A DNA stretch of 47,587 nt, taken from NCBI GenBank assembly GCA_009731375.1, contig BJOX01000228.1, positions 685,838 to 733,424 on the forward strand. The letters run 5' to 3'. Under the pieces are notes generated by a model. That model made no database searches, had not been told where the DNA came from, and was given only the letters and a program-made list of their open reading frames with translations. The first letter of the stretch is position 1. The number at the start of each line of letters is the position of its first letter. The position numbers were made by a program, and so were the translations under genes. The stretch is from Paulinella micropora (taxonomy: Eukaryota; Cercozoa; Imbricatea; Euglyphida). This document shows, one piece after another, positions 8,341-18,356 of this stretch.

Positions 8341-10982
8341 CAGCAGAACAAAAGAGAGAGTGGAAAGAGAAAGAAGCAAGGAAAAAGAAAAGACAAAGTA
8401 TGAAACAACCAACAAGAAGAAAGACAGCTATCCGCAAAGAGAAGAAATATTATGAAAGGATGAAAACTTTGCAGTTATGTCTGTCTGTGGCTTTTTCCAA
8501 AGACAATGTATCTAATTTCCTGCGAACACAGAAGACGAAAGGACCCATTGAAGAGTTGATAGTAGTAAGAGATCAATGGGGAGGCATTTCCGGAGCAGGT
8601 AGGTACATGTTAGAGGAAGAGTTTGAGAGAACGAGACCAAGGGCAGGTCAGAGGTATGTAGACTGGCTAAATGAATTTCTCGCAAAGAAAATCCAGCTTG
8701 AAAGTTTACGTGGGGCGCCATTTTCCGATGAGGAAGCAAAGAGAAAGCTATTTAAGAAATTGCGCTACCATCCAGCTTTCGGGGATAAATTTCAGGTGGA
8801 CCACTATGATCTCCCGGCCAGACTAAGACCAAATTTCTCGGAACTATGCGAAGCATCTAGGGAAAGATGGTTAATGTGGGAAGAAAAAGAAAGACGTAAC
8901 AATTTCCGTGAGAGAAAAACTCAAATTCGCAAAGACAACAACAAGAAATCTCGGGATGGCAAGCAGCGGCAAGAGACCAATCTCCTGATGGATAATAAAG
9001 GGAAAAGGGGAGACAATAAACCGGGACCAAAGACAGCTCCAAACTGGACGCTCAAAGTCACGTGTTTCGGATGTGATGCCAAAGGCCATACCATGAGATA
9101 TTGTCCGGTGATTTCGGAAAAGTTCCGCAAAGAAGGAAAATTAAAACGGAATCAAACGGAAGACAAAGGCACGGAACAAGAAAAGAACGAACAAAAGAAC
9201 AATTACAAAAACAAAAAGAAACCCTTTCATAAGAAAAAGAAAGCACTCACTTTGATAACAACCGGCAACGACAAAAACGAAGACGAACAAAGTGACTCTG
9301 ATACAAACGTTGCTTTAATCCATATGGGGAACACTTATGATAAGAGCGATGATGATGAGGAAGAAAGAGAAAGAGATGACGAGCAACCAAGCTCACCTCA
9401 TCACAAATCTACAAGTCCCCAAGCCCTTTTGAACGATACAAAGACTACACCTAGGGTAGGGAATAGACATAGTGAGAGTGGAGAAGGACGGGAAGTGCGG
9501 TTAGTATCGGCCACCCTACGAGGTCCCTCCTCACTACGGGGAGAAGGCAAGGAAGAGCGGTTAGTATCCGCCACCCCACGATGTTCCCCAGTCACCCCTA
9601 ACCCTAACGAAACTCCTTTGAGGCTTGAGAGTTCTTACGGAGTCACGCCTGACACAAAATGTGCCGGAATAAACAGACGCAAAAAACCGTGTAATGTTTC
9701 CGTTGAAAAATCAAAAGGAAAAGGAATATACGCAAATCACGCGAAACGATTATCTTATGCGAGGTACTGCGGATATCACGCCACACAAGACCCAGATTAT
9801 CCGGAGTTGGATTTGTCGGTAAGTCCCGTGTTGCGTCCCCCCAAATCTCCTTACTACCCAGACGAACGAGGTCTTAAAGCTGCGGCATTGGAAAAGTCTC
9901 ATAAAATTACGCAAAGACTCGTTTTCGGGGAATTTGAAACTTTACGTGACACCAAAATTTCCACAAGTCCACAAGTCTCGCAAAATATTCCGCAACAACC
10001 ACGCAAACATAATCCATTTTCTAGTCAGCGGACCGGCCAGAGCAGAGAAGGGAGAGAAGAGAGTGGAGTGGATGAGGGAGAGCAACGACTTGGGCCCACT
10101 TCTGTCAACAAGTTTGGCAACCAAATAGGTCCCACCTCACAACAACTCCAAATCTCTAGTTCTAGACCAATCACAGCACTGCCACCAACACAGACAACAA
10201 ACATGCAACCCATCAACCCTCCCGTCATAACCTTCAAAGATATAAATGAAATAGCTAAAACGTTGATGAATGAGTGCGTGAGGGGAATGAATGGAGAAGT
10301 GATGCGTGTCGTGAGTGGCGAGCTAGAGAGAGATGACTTTTTGACTGACATAGTAAGAGCAATAGAAGGAGTGTACTTGGAGAGAGCAGTCAGACAGAGT
10401 CCCATCACTACACCTCCACAACTCACAGAAGAGGGACAAGGTGAGGGTAGAGGAGTCTCTGAGGGTGAACTAGAAACAGAGACAGAGACAGAAGGAGAGA
10501 CAGAGCATGTACTGATACATGTGAGAAAAAGAGTGATGAAAAAGAGAGACATGACAGTACAGGATAGTGGAGCAAGCACAGACATATCATGCAGAGAAGA
10601 CAGATTGACGGATGTCGATGAGATAGACCCGGTAGAACTACTGACAGGTAATGGAGAAAGGGAGTTGAGTAAGTCAGGAAGAGCTAGGCTGACTGTGATA
10701 GATGGGAAAGGAAGGCCTAGAGCAGTAGAAAAGAAGATGTTACTCGACACTACCTTACCAGTTAGCATAGTCTCTACAGGACAGATGGACCACAGACACA
10801 ACAGATCAGTCATCCACCAAAACGGACAGTTAGTAATACTCAAACACCCCATCCACATTAACGAGAGTGACATATTAGTAAGGGGAAGATTAACTAAGAG
10901 TATGATATATAGATGGGATGACGAATATGATGAACCATTGAAAGTCAACGAAAGATATGATCCTTTCGCAACAAGGGGGTAG
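8337..10982 (+). CDS. gag-pro: Copia ORF2, Gag nucleocapsid and protease
   Basis: 881 residues. A Lys/Arg-rich N-terminus leads into the Gag helical region. A zinc knuckle CFGCDAKGHTMRYC (CX2CX4HX4C, ~residues 242-255) binds RNA. A long charged, low-complexity linker follows; within it a ~30-residue unit is duplicated (RLVSAT repeated, 9486-9585). The aspartic protease motif is QDSGAS at ~residue 742, followed by a retropepsin-like region to the end. Translation starts at the ATG in the ATGA overlap. The ORF ends ACA AGG GGG TAG, and the integrase frame (-1) is open only from 10961 onward, so a -1 slip at the G run is the likely exit. Confidence 0.9.
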   Translation: MTAEQKREWKEKEARKKKRQSMKQPTRRKTAIRKEKKYYERMKTLQLCLSVAFSKDNVSNFLRTQKTKGPIEELIVVRDQWGGISGAGRYMLEEEFERTRPRAGQRYVDWLNEFLAKKIQLESLRGAPFSDEEAKRKLFKKLRYHPAFGDKFQVDHYDLPARLRPNFSELCEASRERWLMWEEKERRNNFRERKTQIRKDNNKKSRDGKQRQETNLLMDNKGKRGDNKPGPKTAPNWTLKVTCFGCDAKGHTMRYCPVISEKFRKEGKLKRNQTEDKGTEQEKNEQKNNYKNKKKPFHKKKKALTLITTGNDKNEDEQSDSDTNVALIHMGNTYDKSDDDEEERERDDEQPSSPHHKSTSPQALLNDTKTTPRVGNRHSESGEGREVRLVSATLRGPSSLRGEGKEERLVSATPRCSPVTPNPNETPLRLESSYGVTPDTKCAGINRRKKPCNVSVEKSKGKGIYANHAKRLSYARYCGYHATQDPDYPELDLSVSPVLRPPKSPYYPDERGLKAAALEKSHKITQRLVFGEFETLRDTKISTSPQVSQNIPQQPRKHNPFSSQRTGQSREGREESGVDEGEQRLGPTSVNKFGNQIGPTSQQLQISSSRPITALPPTQTTNMQPINPPVITFKDINEIAKTLMNECVRGMNGEVMRVVSGELERDDFLTDIVRAIEGVYLERAVRQSPITTPPQLTEEGQGEGRGVSEGELETETETEGETEHVLIHVRKRVMKKRDMTVQDSGASTDISCREDRLTDVDEIDPVELLTGNGERELSKSGRARLTVIDGKGRPRAVEKKMLLDTTLPVSIVSTGQMDHRHNRSVIHQNGQLVILKHPIHINESDILVRGRLTKSMIYRWDDEYDEPLKVNERYDPFATRG
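10961..10982 (+). promoter_or_regulatory. Candidate -1 ribosomal frameshift site
   Basis: The -1 frame has stops at 10958 and several upstream, then is open; the 0 frame stops at 10980. Any shift must occur within these 22 nt, whose only slippery run is AAGGGGG directly before TAG. It is not a textbook X XXY YYZ heptamer. Starting at the first ATG of the next frame (11168) would lose the integrase zinc-binding histidines encoded at 11136-11150, which argues for a shift. Confidence 0.55.
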
Positions 10983-13900
10983 AAGGGGAGGGAAGCCCCA
11001 CAAATGAGAACAAAAACGAGACAAGTAAGCATGAAGTAAATAAGAGAGAGAAAGAATTACACGTAGATATAGTATTATATGAAGCTTACCCCAGAAAGTC
11101 AGACAAACCTAGAAAGATAGGAATCAAGCTTTTTCACTATGCCTGTGGGCATTATGGGTTAACAAAGATGCGCCTATTGGCAAAAATTTTGAACATTAAG
11201 TTAGTTGGTGACGAGAGCGATGTGAGATTTTGCGAATCTTGCATGATAGGAAAGTCTAAACGTTTGCCACGTTTTGCAGTTAATACAATAGAAAGAGCCC
11301 AAAAGCCAGGTATAATTCTACACATAGACACATCAGGACCGTGGGCAACTAGATCAATAGGTGGTAAACGGTATAAATTTTCGGTCACCGACGACTACTC
11401 ACTGTTCATTCTTGACTTTTATTTAGCCCATAAGAATGAGTTTGTAGATTGCTTAAAACAAGCTGTAGCCTTTTATGAGAGACAGACAGGAAACAAAGTA
11501 AAGGAAATTCGCGCAGATCAAGAATTCCATATTCCGGAGGAAGTCATTAAGTGGTGGAAAAATATTCGCTTTATTTGGAAAACCTCCGCGACAAACGATA
11601 AAGACGGGAATCCTATTGCGGAAAAAGTGAATGATATTACGGCGGGGCCTGCACGAGCAATGAGATATCACGCTAAATTACCGCCGCAATTCTGGGCAGA
11701 ATTAGAACACGCAGCAACAACCATTCACAACATACTACCAGCAATTCACGGGGAACGCAAAGGAATTTCGCCTTATGAGCAGCTGTTAGGTAGAAAACCA
11801 ACACTCTTTCATTTAAAACCAATAGGATGTATGGGTGTGTTACATATACCTAAGACTAAAGTGCGGAAGGGAGAGTACAGAGGGAAAAAGGTGATGCTAG
11901 TAGGATATGATCTATTTCGGGAACTATACCGCGTATGGGATGGTAAGAAGATAATTTCCGGAGTGAGAGATGTGAGATTTAATATTCACAAAATCGGTAA
12001 ACAAGCTCATCCTCCTAAACTAGTGTCGTGGGATAATGATGACTCTGAGGGGGAGAATGAGAATGAGAGCGAGCAACCACACACATCTCCACAAGCGTCA
12101 CCACCCCAATCACCACCCCAATCACCACCTCAATCACCTAAGTCACCGCACAACGTCAACAACGACCACCCAACAACACACTTTGATGAAGTTGAGGGGG
12201 AGACAGAGAATGTTGATATCGATGCGAATGAGAATGAGCATGAAAATGAGCATGTGGAGAAGAATACATTGGATCACAAACATACACGCCTACACACAAG
12301 TCCAGAGCCACATTATCCACAACAATTACCCCCAGAGCACAAGATCAAGCCACAAGAGCATACAAATGAACAAGATCCAACAGATCCACTAAAAATACAT
12401 GAAAGAAGAGCATACGAAGAAAAATCACCACCATCTAAGGGATTAACGTGGGAGCAGAGTCAGAGAGTAACGGAGAGTAACATAATCCCCGGTAAAAGGC
12501 AGCGCAAGGCAGTAGAGAGATTTACCCCTAGCAATGAGCCCAAGAGAGAAAAGAGAGAGGCTCAAGAGCTAATAGGTAAGGTAGTAAGAGTGCCCGCGCG
12601 TGCATGGGGAGATGGATGGGCGAAGAAAAAGTACGGTGAGGGATGGGAGAGCATAGTACGAGTAGGGGTAGTCAGCAGAGTGAGTGACCCCAGAGATAGA
12701 CTCGTAGTAAGAGACAGACCTCAGCCCACCCACATAGTTAAGTTTGAGGACGAAGAAGAACGGATGTTGAATTCGGAAATCCTCAAATACTCCGTGAAAG
12801 ATCCCGAATACCCGTTACAAAGTCCCGCTAATATGTTTTTATGCGATGACCGTATGGTGGCAGATGAGATTCGTGATTTTTATTTGTATGTAGATATCAG
12901 AGTACCCAAAGATGTCATAGAGGAAGGTTTGACAGCTAAAGATGTTTTAGAGGGTATGAAAACAGAGCTAAAAGCTCTTCAATCCTTTAACACATACACA
13001 TGGGTACCCCATAAGGAGGCAAGCAAGGCAGGAGTTAGTAAGATAGTTAGATTGACATGGGTTCACAAAGTAAAGTTAGATGAGAACGGGAAAAAGTTCA
13101 TAAAGTCTCGTTTAGCTTTACGGGGAGATATGTTAGAACCCGGTGTTAGCTATAACCCAGATCAGCTCTTTGTTCCTTGCGCCGCGCACCATTCACTTTT
13201 ATTTCTCGCCAAACTAGCTGCCTGGCACAAACACAAACTATACGGCATAGATTTTAAAAATGCATACCTAAATGCTCGTATGAATGACCCTGTTTATGCA
13301 TATGCGCCAGAGAGTGTAGACAGAGAAGGGCATGAGGGGATGATATGGCGTATAGATGGTGCTTTATATGGTGCACCACAGGCAGGAAGAAGATGGTATG
13401 AGATATTAGCACCCAAGTTAGAGGAGCTAGGTTTTAGGTTGCTAGATTCAGACTTATGTATGTTTGTAGAAAATGATAAAGCTTTGAGAGAGGCGATAGT
13501 AGGGATATTTCATGTTGATGACTTGTTGTTCACCGCACCAAACAAACAAGCATATGAGCGTTTTGCGTCCGCATTAGAAAAACATTTCCCGCTCAAAAGA
13601 CTCGGTATTGCCCGTGAATTCAAAGGAATAGAGATAGAGCAATCGAACGGGAAAATAATTTTGCATCAGCGAAAATATCAGCAGCAGATACTAAAAGAGG
13701 TAGGCTACGATTCTGCTAAACCCGTTAGTACTCCAGCGCAAGAACATTTCACGGAACCGATGTCGGAATCAGCTAGCTTGCGAAAATTTTCAATTCCTAG
13801 TCTAGTTGGTCGTTTGCTATTTCTCGCAAAGATGACAAGACCCGATATAGAACAAGCACTAAATTCGGCAAGTGTCATGCAAACTATCGATAAGGGAATA

Positions 13901-14473
13901 ACTTATGCGATGTTAGGCAGAATCTTTCGTTATTTAGTTAACTCTTATCGAGGTTTAGCTTACCATGAGCCTAAGTCAGAGCAAGAAGGGCAAACCTATC
14001 CAAAACTTTCCATGTGGCCCGACGCGGCTCACAAAGTTTGTAAGAAAACAGGGAAGTCCCGCACTGGATTCGTGATCCTATGGGGCAGCGATCCAGTTGC
14101 ATGGTTATCAAAGCGACAGAGTCGCATCGCCCTGAGTTCCAATGATGCTGAAATATTTGCAGCAACTGAGTGCATTAGAGAGGGACTTGCACTAAAACAC
14201 ATTACACAAGAACTAAACATAGCCCAAAAGAGCCCGATAGAATTATTCGAGGATAACTCTCAAACAGTCTTAGCGGCAGAGAGGGGTATGTCAGGTAATA
14301 GAACTAAACACTTACCTTTAGAATTACACTTTATGCACCACCTACAGAGAGACGGTGAGATTAAGTTTGTAAAAGTAGGTACGAAGAAGCAGATAGGTGA
14401 TGTAATGACAAAATATTTACCGAAAGAACAATTCGAGTATTTACTTAACAAATTTACGGTAAAGCTCAAGTAA
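10961..14473 (+). CDS. pol: Copia ORF3, integrase, reverse transcriptase, RNase H
   Basis: From ATG 11168 it is 1,101 residues, but the frame is open from 10961. The integrase zinc module (H-x3-H ... CESC) is split by that ATG. The integrase core has HIDTSGPW, RADQEF and AEK as its D, D and E. A GKKVMLVGYD motif ends the core. An acidic Pro-rich linker (QSPPQSPPQSP) follows. RT carries the FHVDDLLF catalytic box at ~residue 783 from 11168. RNase H has PDAA, SSNDAE and FEDNSQT. No internal stop is present. It acts on element RNA in virus-like particles and inserts the cDNA. Confidence 0.95.
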   Translation, partial: SFRNKGVEGEGSPTNENKNETSKHEVNKREKELHVDIVLYEAYPRKSDKPRKIGIKLFHYACGHYGLTKMRLLAKILNIKLVGDESDVRFCESCMIGKSKRLPRFAVNTIERAQKPGIILHIDTSGPWATRSIGGKRYKFSVTDDYSLFILDFYLAHKNEFVDCLKQAVAFYERQTGNKVKEIRADQEFHIPEEVIKWWKNIRFIWKTSATNDKDGNPIAEKVNDITAGPARAMRYHAKLPPQFWAELEHAATTIHNILPAIHGERKGISPYEQLLGRKPTLFHLKPIGCMGVLHIPKTKVRKGEYRGKKVMLVGYDLFRELYRVWDGKKIISGVRDVRFNIHKIGKQAHPPKLVSWDNDDSEGENENESEQPHTSPQASPPQSPPQSPPQSPKSPHNVNNDHPTTHFDEVEGETENVDIDANENEHENEHVEKNTLDHKHTRLHTSPEPHYPQQLPPEHKIKPQEHTNEQDPTDPLKIHERRAYEEKSPPSKGLTWEQSQRVTESNIIPGKRQRKAVERFTPSNEPKREKREAQELIGKVVRVPARAWGDGWAKKKYGEGWESIVRVGVVSRVSDPRDRLVVRDRPQPTHIVKFEDEEERMLNSEILKYSVKDPEYPLQSPANMFLCDDRMVADEIRDFYLYVDIRVPKDVIEEGLTAKDVLEGMKTELKALQSFNTYTWVPHKEASKAGVSKIVRLTWVHKVKLDENGKKFIKSRLALRGDMLEPGVSYNPDQLFVPCAAHHSLLFLAKLAAWHKHKLYGIDFKNAYLNARMNDPVYAYAPESVDREGHEGMIWRIDGALYGAPQAGRRWYEILAPKLEELGFRLLDSDLCMFVENDKALREAIVGIFHVDDLLFTAPNKQAYERFASALEKHFPLKRLGIAREFKGIEIEQSNGKIILHQRKYQQQILKEVGYDSAKPVSTPAQEHFTEPMSESASLRKFSIPSLVGRLLFLAKMTRPDIEQALNSASVMQTIDKGITYAMLGRIFRYLVNSYRGLAYHEPKSEQEGQTYPKLSMWPDAAHKVCKKTGKSRTGFVILWGSDPVAWLSKRQSRIALSSNDAEIFAATECIREGLALKHITQELNIAQKSPIELFEDNSQTVLAAERGMSGNRTKHLPLELHFMHHLQRDGEIKFVKVGTKKQIGDVMTKYLPKEQFEYLLNKFTVKLK

Positions 14474-14908
14474 TTTCGGGATTTGCGTGTCCACTCACCT
14501 ATATTTGCTTTGAGTGTTTTGTGCAGTTTGTTGCTTGTTGCAGCAGCTTTGTTTTGCGCAGGGGTCAAGAGCCGTCGAGCCGAGGCTGGGTAGCCGACTG
14601 CCACGCGAGGCCGGCAGCCGCGAGGCTTTCCCTGGCTAACTTAGCAATTTAAATTCTTTCTATCATGCTTTCTGTCCTAGAATAGGAAATCTATTTTTTT
14701 TTTTTATTTTGCTACCCTCTACGGGAAGCGCTTGCAAATTTTTGAACACATACATACTTCATACATGTTACTGCATGACCACATATATACATACATAGAG
14801 GATGTGATGTAAATGGGAGTTGATATTTAACCTTCGGGTAACCCATAACTGATCCTCAACACTTTTTTTTTCATATTTACACACTAATATAGCCTATGAC
14901 TTGCGACT
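14474..14908 (+). other. Copia 3' non-coding region
   Basis: About 435 bp between the pol stop and the polypurine tract. It contains a GC-rich stretch (14560-14630) and an A/T run, with no ORF of note. Confidence 0.7.
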
Positions 14909-14919
14909 AAGGGGGAGCG
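14909..14919 (+). promoter_or_regulatory. Polypurine tract (copia)
   Basis: AAGGGGGAGCG lies two bases before the 3' LTR, as needed for plus-strand priming. Confidence 0.8.
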
Positions 14920-14920
14920 T

Positions 14921-15226
14921 TGTAATGTACTACTAATACCCGTTACTCCACCTAGACAATTTACCGGTAATTTGGATAGTCTTAGTCATAGGCAGGTTCA
15001 TAGGCCGGACAGTTATTAATACCTTTATTACTGACAAGGACACTTTCTAGAGTATTCGCGAATCATAGTCTGGAATGCCTAGAATCAAATGAGTATTACC
15101 ATTCTGTAAAGGTCATAACATCATAAATTTGTGTGACCCAAAGTCATTAAAAGTCTTTTCTTCGGTTATTCTTTACCCTTAGCGGGGTAGCTTCCCTAAA
15201 CTCTGCGTTTTAGTGATAGATTACTT
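14921..15226 (+). repeat. 3' LTR (copia)
   Basis: Direct repeat of 7676-7981. Observed differences include TTAT/TCAT, TTATT/TTCTT and TTTGAG/TTTTAG near matching positions. Confidence 0.92.
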
Positions 15227-16443
15227 TGAAAATTATTACAAAATCTAGGCAAAACGTCACCCGAAATCATCCGTGGCATCAGTCAAACTTGAAAGCACTG
15301 TAACAAAATCCAAAAATTCTTTTCTTTTTCCACCGTCAGTGAACGTCGAAGTTGACACTGCAATACCGTGTCACTGATAATATTCCGAAGTTACGCAAAC
15401 AGTTTTTGTTAGGAGTCAATTTAGTACTAGTATGACTACATTCAAGTCACACGCGAGTCATACTCAAACTCAGTCATCGAATCGTAGTCTGAGGCTTGAA
15501 CGGGGCTTGATTAAGGGTCAGATTTCCGTCACACTCAGCGGAAGACTCGATGATTTCAGACTGATTAACGGTCGGATTTCGGAATCACTGCATTCAATGA
15601 TCATGATTACCGGTCACTGCCCGTATACTGCGGGCGGCTGGAGTAGTGACTGAGTAGGACACTGCCGCCAGATCCTTGAAATGACAGTCCTTGTATTACT
15701 GAATATCACAAACGGGTGGCAGTGACTGGTACTTCACTTATTAACTTGATATATTGAACAAATTTATGATTCTTCTAGTCCCCTTTTTCCTTTCCGAGTC
15801 TCCTCCATTTCGAGTCGGCGGCCCGGGCCTTGTTCTTTTTATCTCTTACTCAGTAGTAAGACTTTCTGTGGCAATTGTTGAGTCGCCACTACTTTTTTTT
15901 CACTATACTTGTTACGCGGACTTCACCTCTTATTAATAACTTGAGTAACTCTTCCATTCTATCTCAGATTATCTCTTCATCAGAGTCCCACTCAACTTTT
16001 ATGGCGGCACTTGAAGTATTTTATTAAAACAGTGCGTGCGTAAAGGCTACCGTAGGCTTCTCAGAAGTTCAACTTCGTAGGGATGTCGCTGGCCCGGGGT
16101 GATTGAGTAGGAGGCATGAGAGTAGATTCTGACATGAAAGTCAAGACAGAGTTACTGAGACATACGACTCAGCATCCTTCCCAAAGCAAGCGGGTGCTGT
16201 ACGACCATGGCAGTCCTTTAACTTCTGTTTCACGATTGTACTTGTAAGCATTGTTATTAAATAAAACCGAAGATGAAGTCGTGAGTAATGTCACTGCCAC
16301 ACGCATGTCACGACACTAGTGTCACGCCACCCATGTCACTTAATACTGACACTAATACTTAGTATAATTTTACAAAATACACGTTCCACTCGTCACTCAT
16401 GGATCTGCGAGATGAGGAGCGAAAGTGTGGACACACTCAAGAT
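15227..16443. other. Intergenic DNA between the copia element and the NHL gene
   Basis: No convincing ORF or repeat. It shares the CACTG/GTGAC/CAAGT word bias of 5.2-7.7 kb. The NHL gene's 3' end faces this region, so its 3' UTR is probably here. Confidence 0.5.
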
Positions 16444-16947
16444 TCACTTAAAGACTTGTATACGGCAGTTAAGGCAGTCTGCCACGAAGACAAGTCCACT
16501 CCCCACCCCCAAGCCAACAGGGCCATTGAATTGGCCCTCCGCTCCCCTCGCTGCCCCATGTCCGCACAAACGTGCCATCGGGTTGAAACGCCTGGATCCG
16601 CTGGGAGCCGTAGTAACCTACAAAAACCAGTCCGCCTGCTACTGCTACATCAATAGGGTAAGCAAGTTGGCCCTGGCCACTGCCCTCGCTACCCCAAGTC
16701 CTCACAAACGTGCCATCAAGCTTGAATGTTTGAATGCGGTGGTTTTCAGAGTCTCCTACAAACACAAGCCCCTTGCCCACTGCTAACCCGCGAGGGTAAT
16801 TGAACTGGCCCTGCCCGCTGCCCCTGCCGCCCCATGCGTGCACAAAAGTGCCGTCGGGCTTGAATGTTTGAATACGGTGAATTTCATAGTCTGCTACGAA
16901 GATGAGACCGTTCCCCACTGCTATACCTCTGGAGTAATTGAATTGGC
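16444..16947 (-). CDS. NHL-repeat protein, last exon (four blades)
   Basis: Minus-strand frame with successive NHL units: NGLIFVADYEIHRIQTF, KGLVFVGDSENHRIQTF, GGLVFVGYYGSQRIQAF and SGLVFVADCLNCRIQVF, each followed by a GTFV-x-x-WG-x-x-GSG strand. The acceptor TATGCAAG precedes G|GC CAA TTC and keeps the frame of the previous exon. One frameshift in a G run near 16534-16540 separates the last blade; the shifted frame ends at TGA 16444-16446. The shift may be a base-calling error or a mutation. NHL units form a beta-propeller that usually binds protein or RNA. Confidence 0.8.
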
Positions 16948-17314
16948 CTTGCATACAACACAAAAACGTACATACATAGATACATGCATGCATGCATGCA
17001 TACATGCATAATGCATGCATGCATACATGCATACATGCATAAATACATACATAAATACATACATACATACATACGTGCATACATACATACATACATCACA
17101 CGCACATACATACATACATACATACATACATACATACATACATACATACATACATACATTATAGATACATACGTACTACTACATACATACATGCATACAT
17201 GCATACATACATACTTACATACTTACATACATACATACATGCATGCATACATGCATGCATACATACATACATACATACATACATACATACATACATACAT
17301 ACATAGCAACCAAC
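16948..17314. repeat. ATAC/ATGC microsatellite intron of the NHL gene
   Basis: Almost pure (TGTA)n on the coding (minus) strand between CAAG|GTTGGTTG and TTGTATGCAAG. There are no real genes in the Tyr-Ile-His-Thr frames. Confidence 0.85.
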
Positions 17315-17371
17315 CTTGCGCTGGCCCTCTGCTGACCCACGTGCGCACAAACGTGCCATCAGTGTTAAATA
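17315..17371 (-). CDS. NHL-repeat protein, internal exon E
   Basis: 57 nt reading FNTDGTFVRTWVSRGPAQ between acceptor TTTATAG and donor CAAG|GTTGGT. It leaves in phase 1 and the next exon supplies GC CAA TTC, restoring the NHL sequence QGQFNYSRG. It supplies the loop and outer strand of one blade. Confidence 0.75.
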
Positions 17372-17471
17372 CTATAAACACATGCATGTATGTATGTATG
17401 TATGTATGAATGTATGTATGAATGTATGTATCTTTCTATCTATCTATCCATGAATAGATCGACAGATAGAC

Positions 17472-17520
<49 letters not shown>

Positions 17521-17534
17521 GATAGGTAGATAGG

Positions 17535-17594
<60 letters not shown>

Positions 17595-17795
17595 CGAGAG
17601 ATGTATGGACGCAGTGAAACATGGAATTGAAGAAATGTGGCAATAAGATAATGTAAAGCAAAACAGAACACAAGAAAACAATACAAAAGAAAAACAAAAC
17701 AAAAGACAAAACAAAAACAAATCAAAACAAGCACGCACACATACATACATAAATATCCTCCTCCTCCTGCTCCTCCTCCTCCTCTTCCTATCTTC

Positions 17796-17856
<61 letters not shown>
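17372..17856. repeat. Microsatellite intron (TATG, GATA, A-rich, CTC, TATC)
   Basis: (TATG)n at 17387-17430, GATA tracts to 17590, an A-rich CAAAA segment to 17740, a CTC tract, then (CTAT)n to 17856. On the coding strand the 5' end is (GATA)n directly after ATACAAA, so the donor would be GA rather than GT. Confidence 0.85.
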
Positions 17857-17859
<3 letters not shown>

Positions 17860-17904
17860 GTATCCTATGGTTGCGACTATCTGCTACGAACACTAGCCCG
17901 CATC
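17857..17904 (-). CDS. NHL-repeat protein, internal exon D
   Basis: Reads CGLVFVADSRNHRIQ on the minus strand after acceptor AAATAG, entering in the phase left by exon C. It runs directly into (GATA)n with no GT. Phase agreement with exon E would need a cut at CAAA|GATAGA, a GA-type donor. Alternatively an original donor was overwritten by microsatellite. Confidence 0.65.
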
Positions 17905-17970
17905 CTATTTATGTATGTATGTATGTATTTATGTATGTATGTATGTATGCATGCATGCATGTATATATAC
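17905..17970. repeat. TATG microsatellite intron
   Basis: 66 bp of TATG/TATT/TGCA repeat. It provides donor GTATATATAC at one end and AAATAG at the other on the minus strand. Confidence 0.8.
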
Positions 17971-18008
17971 CCACTGCCACGCCGTTGGGACTGCCAAACT
18001 GCCCTGGC
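17971..18008 (-). CDS. NHL-repeat protein, internal exon C
   Basis: 38 nt reading PGQFGSPNGVAVG across its junctions. Acceptor CACATAG|GCC takes the phase-2 GG left by exon A, giving GSG-PGQF, a canonical inter-blade strand. Donor GTGG|GTATAT leaves phase 1, which exon D completes. Confidence 0.7.
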
Positions 18009-18324
18009 CTATGTACACATGAATGTATGTATGTATGTATGTATGTATGTATGTATGTATGTATGTATGTATGTATGTATGTATGTATGTATCTATGTAT
18101 GTATCTATGTATGTATCTATGTATGTATGTTTGTATGTATGTATGTATGTATGTATGTATGTATGTATGTATGTATGTATGTATGTATGTATGCATGTAT
18201 GCATGTATGTATGTATGTATGTATGTATGTATGTGATGAATGTATGTATGTATGTATATATGTATGTATGTACCCACTGCCTTCGCTCATGTATGTATGT
18301 ATGCATGTACGTATGCATGCATAC

Positions 18325-18355
<31 letters not shown>

Positions 18356-18356
18356 C
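18009..18356. repeat. TATG microsatellite intron with exon echo
   Basis: (TGTA)n on the plus strand. It starts, in gene sense, as GTACATAC directly at the exon A donor. At 18274-18285 it contains a copy of the last 12 bases of exon A (CGAAGGCAGTGG) with its own GTACAT. Confidence 0.85.

Larger units (their letters stand above)
7676..15226 (+). mobile_element. Complete Ty1/copia LTR retrotransposon
   Basis: The order is 5' LTR, tRNA-complementary PBS, Gag-like ORF, Gag-protease ORF, integrase-RT-RNase H ORF, polypurine tract, 3' LTR. Integrase upstream of RT places it in copia (Pseudoviridae-type). The LTRs differ at about three sites in roughly 305 bp and all three ORFs are open, so the insertion looks recent. 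No matching target duplication is visible (ATCAT before, TTGAA or GAAAA after), so an end may be misplaced or a recombination may have occurred. The element reads as three ORFs, where many copia elements use one. Confidence 0.95.

Noticed and set aside
10025-11032. 335-codon minus-strand frame over the copia protease region
   Set aside because: Shadow of the AGA/GAG-rich coding strand; the plus strand has the zinc knuckle and protease motifs.
7671-15233. Target site duplication for the copia element
   Set aside because: The five bases on each side do not match at any reasonable LTR boundary.
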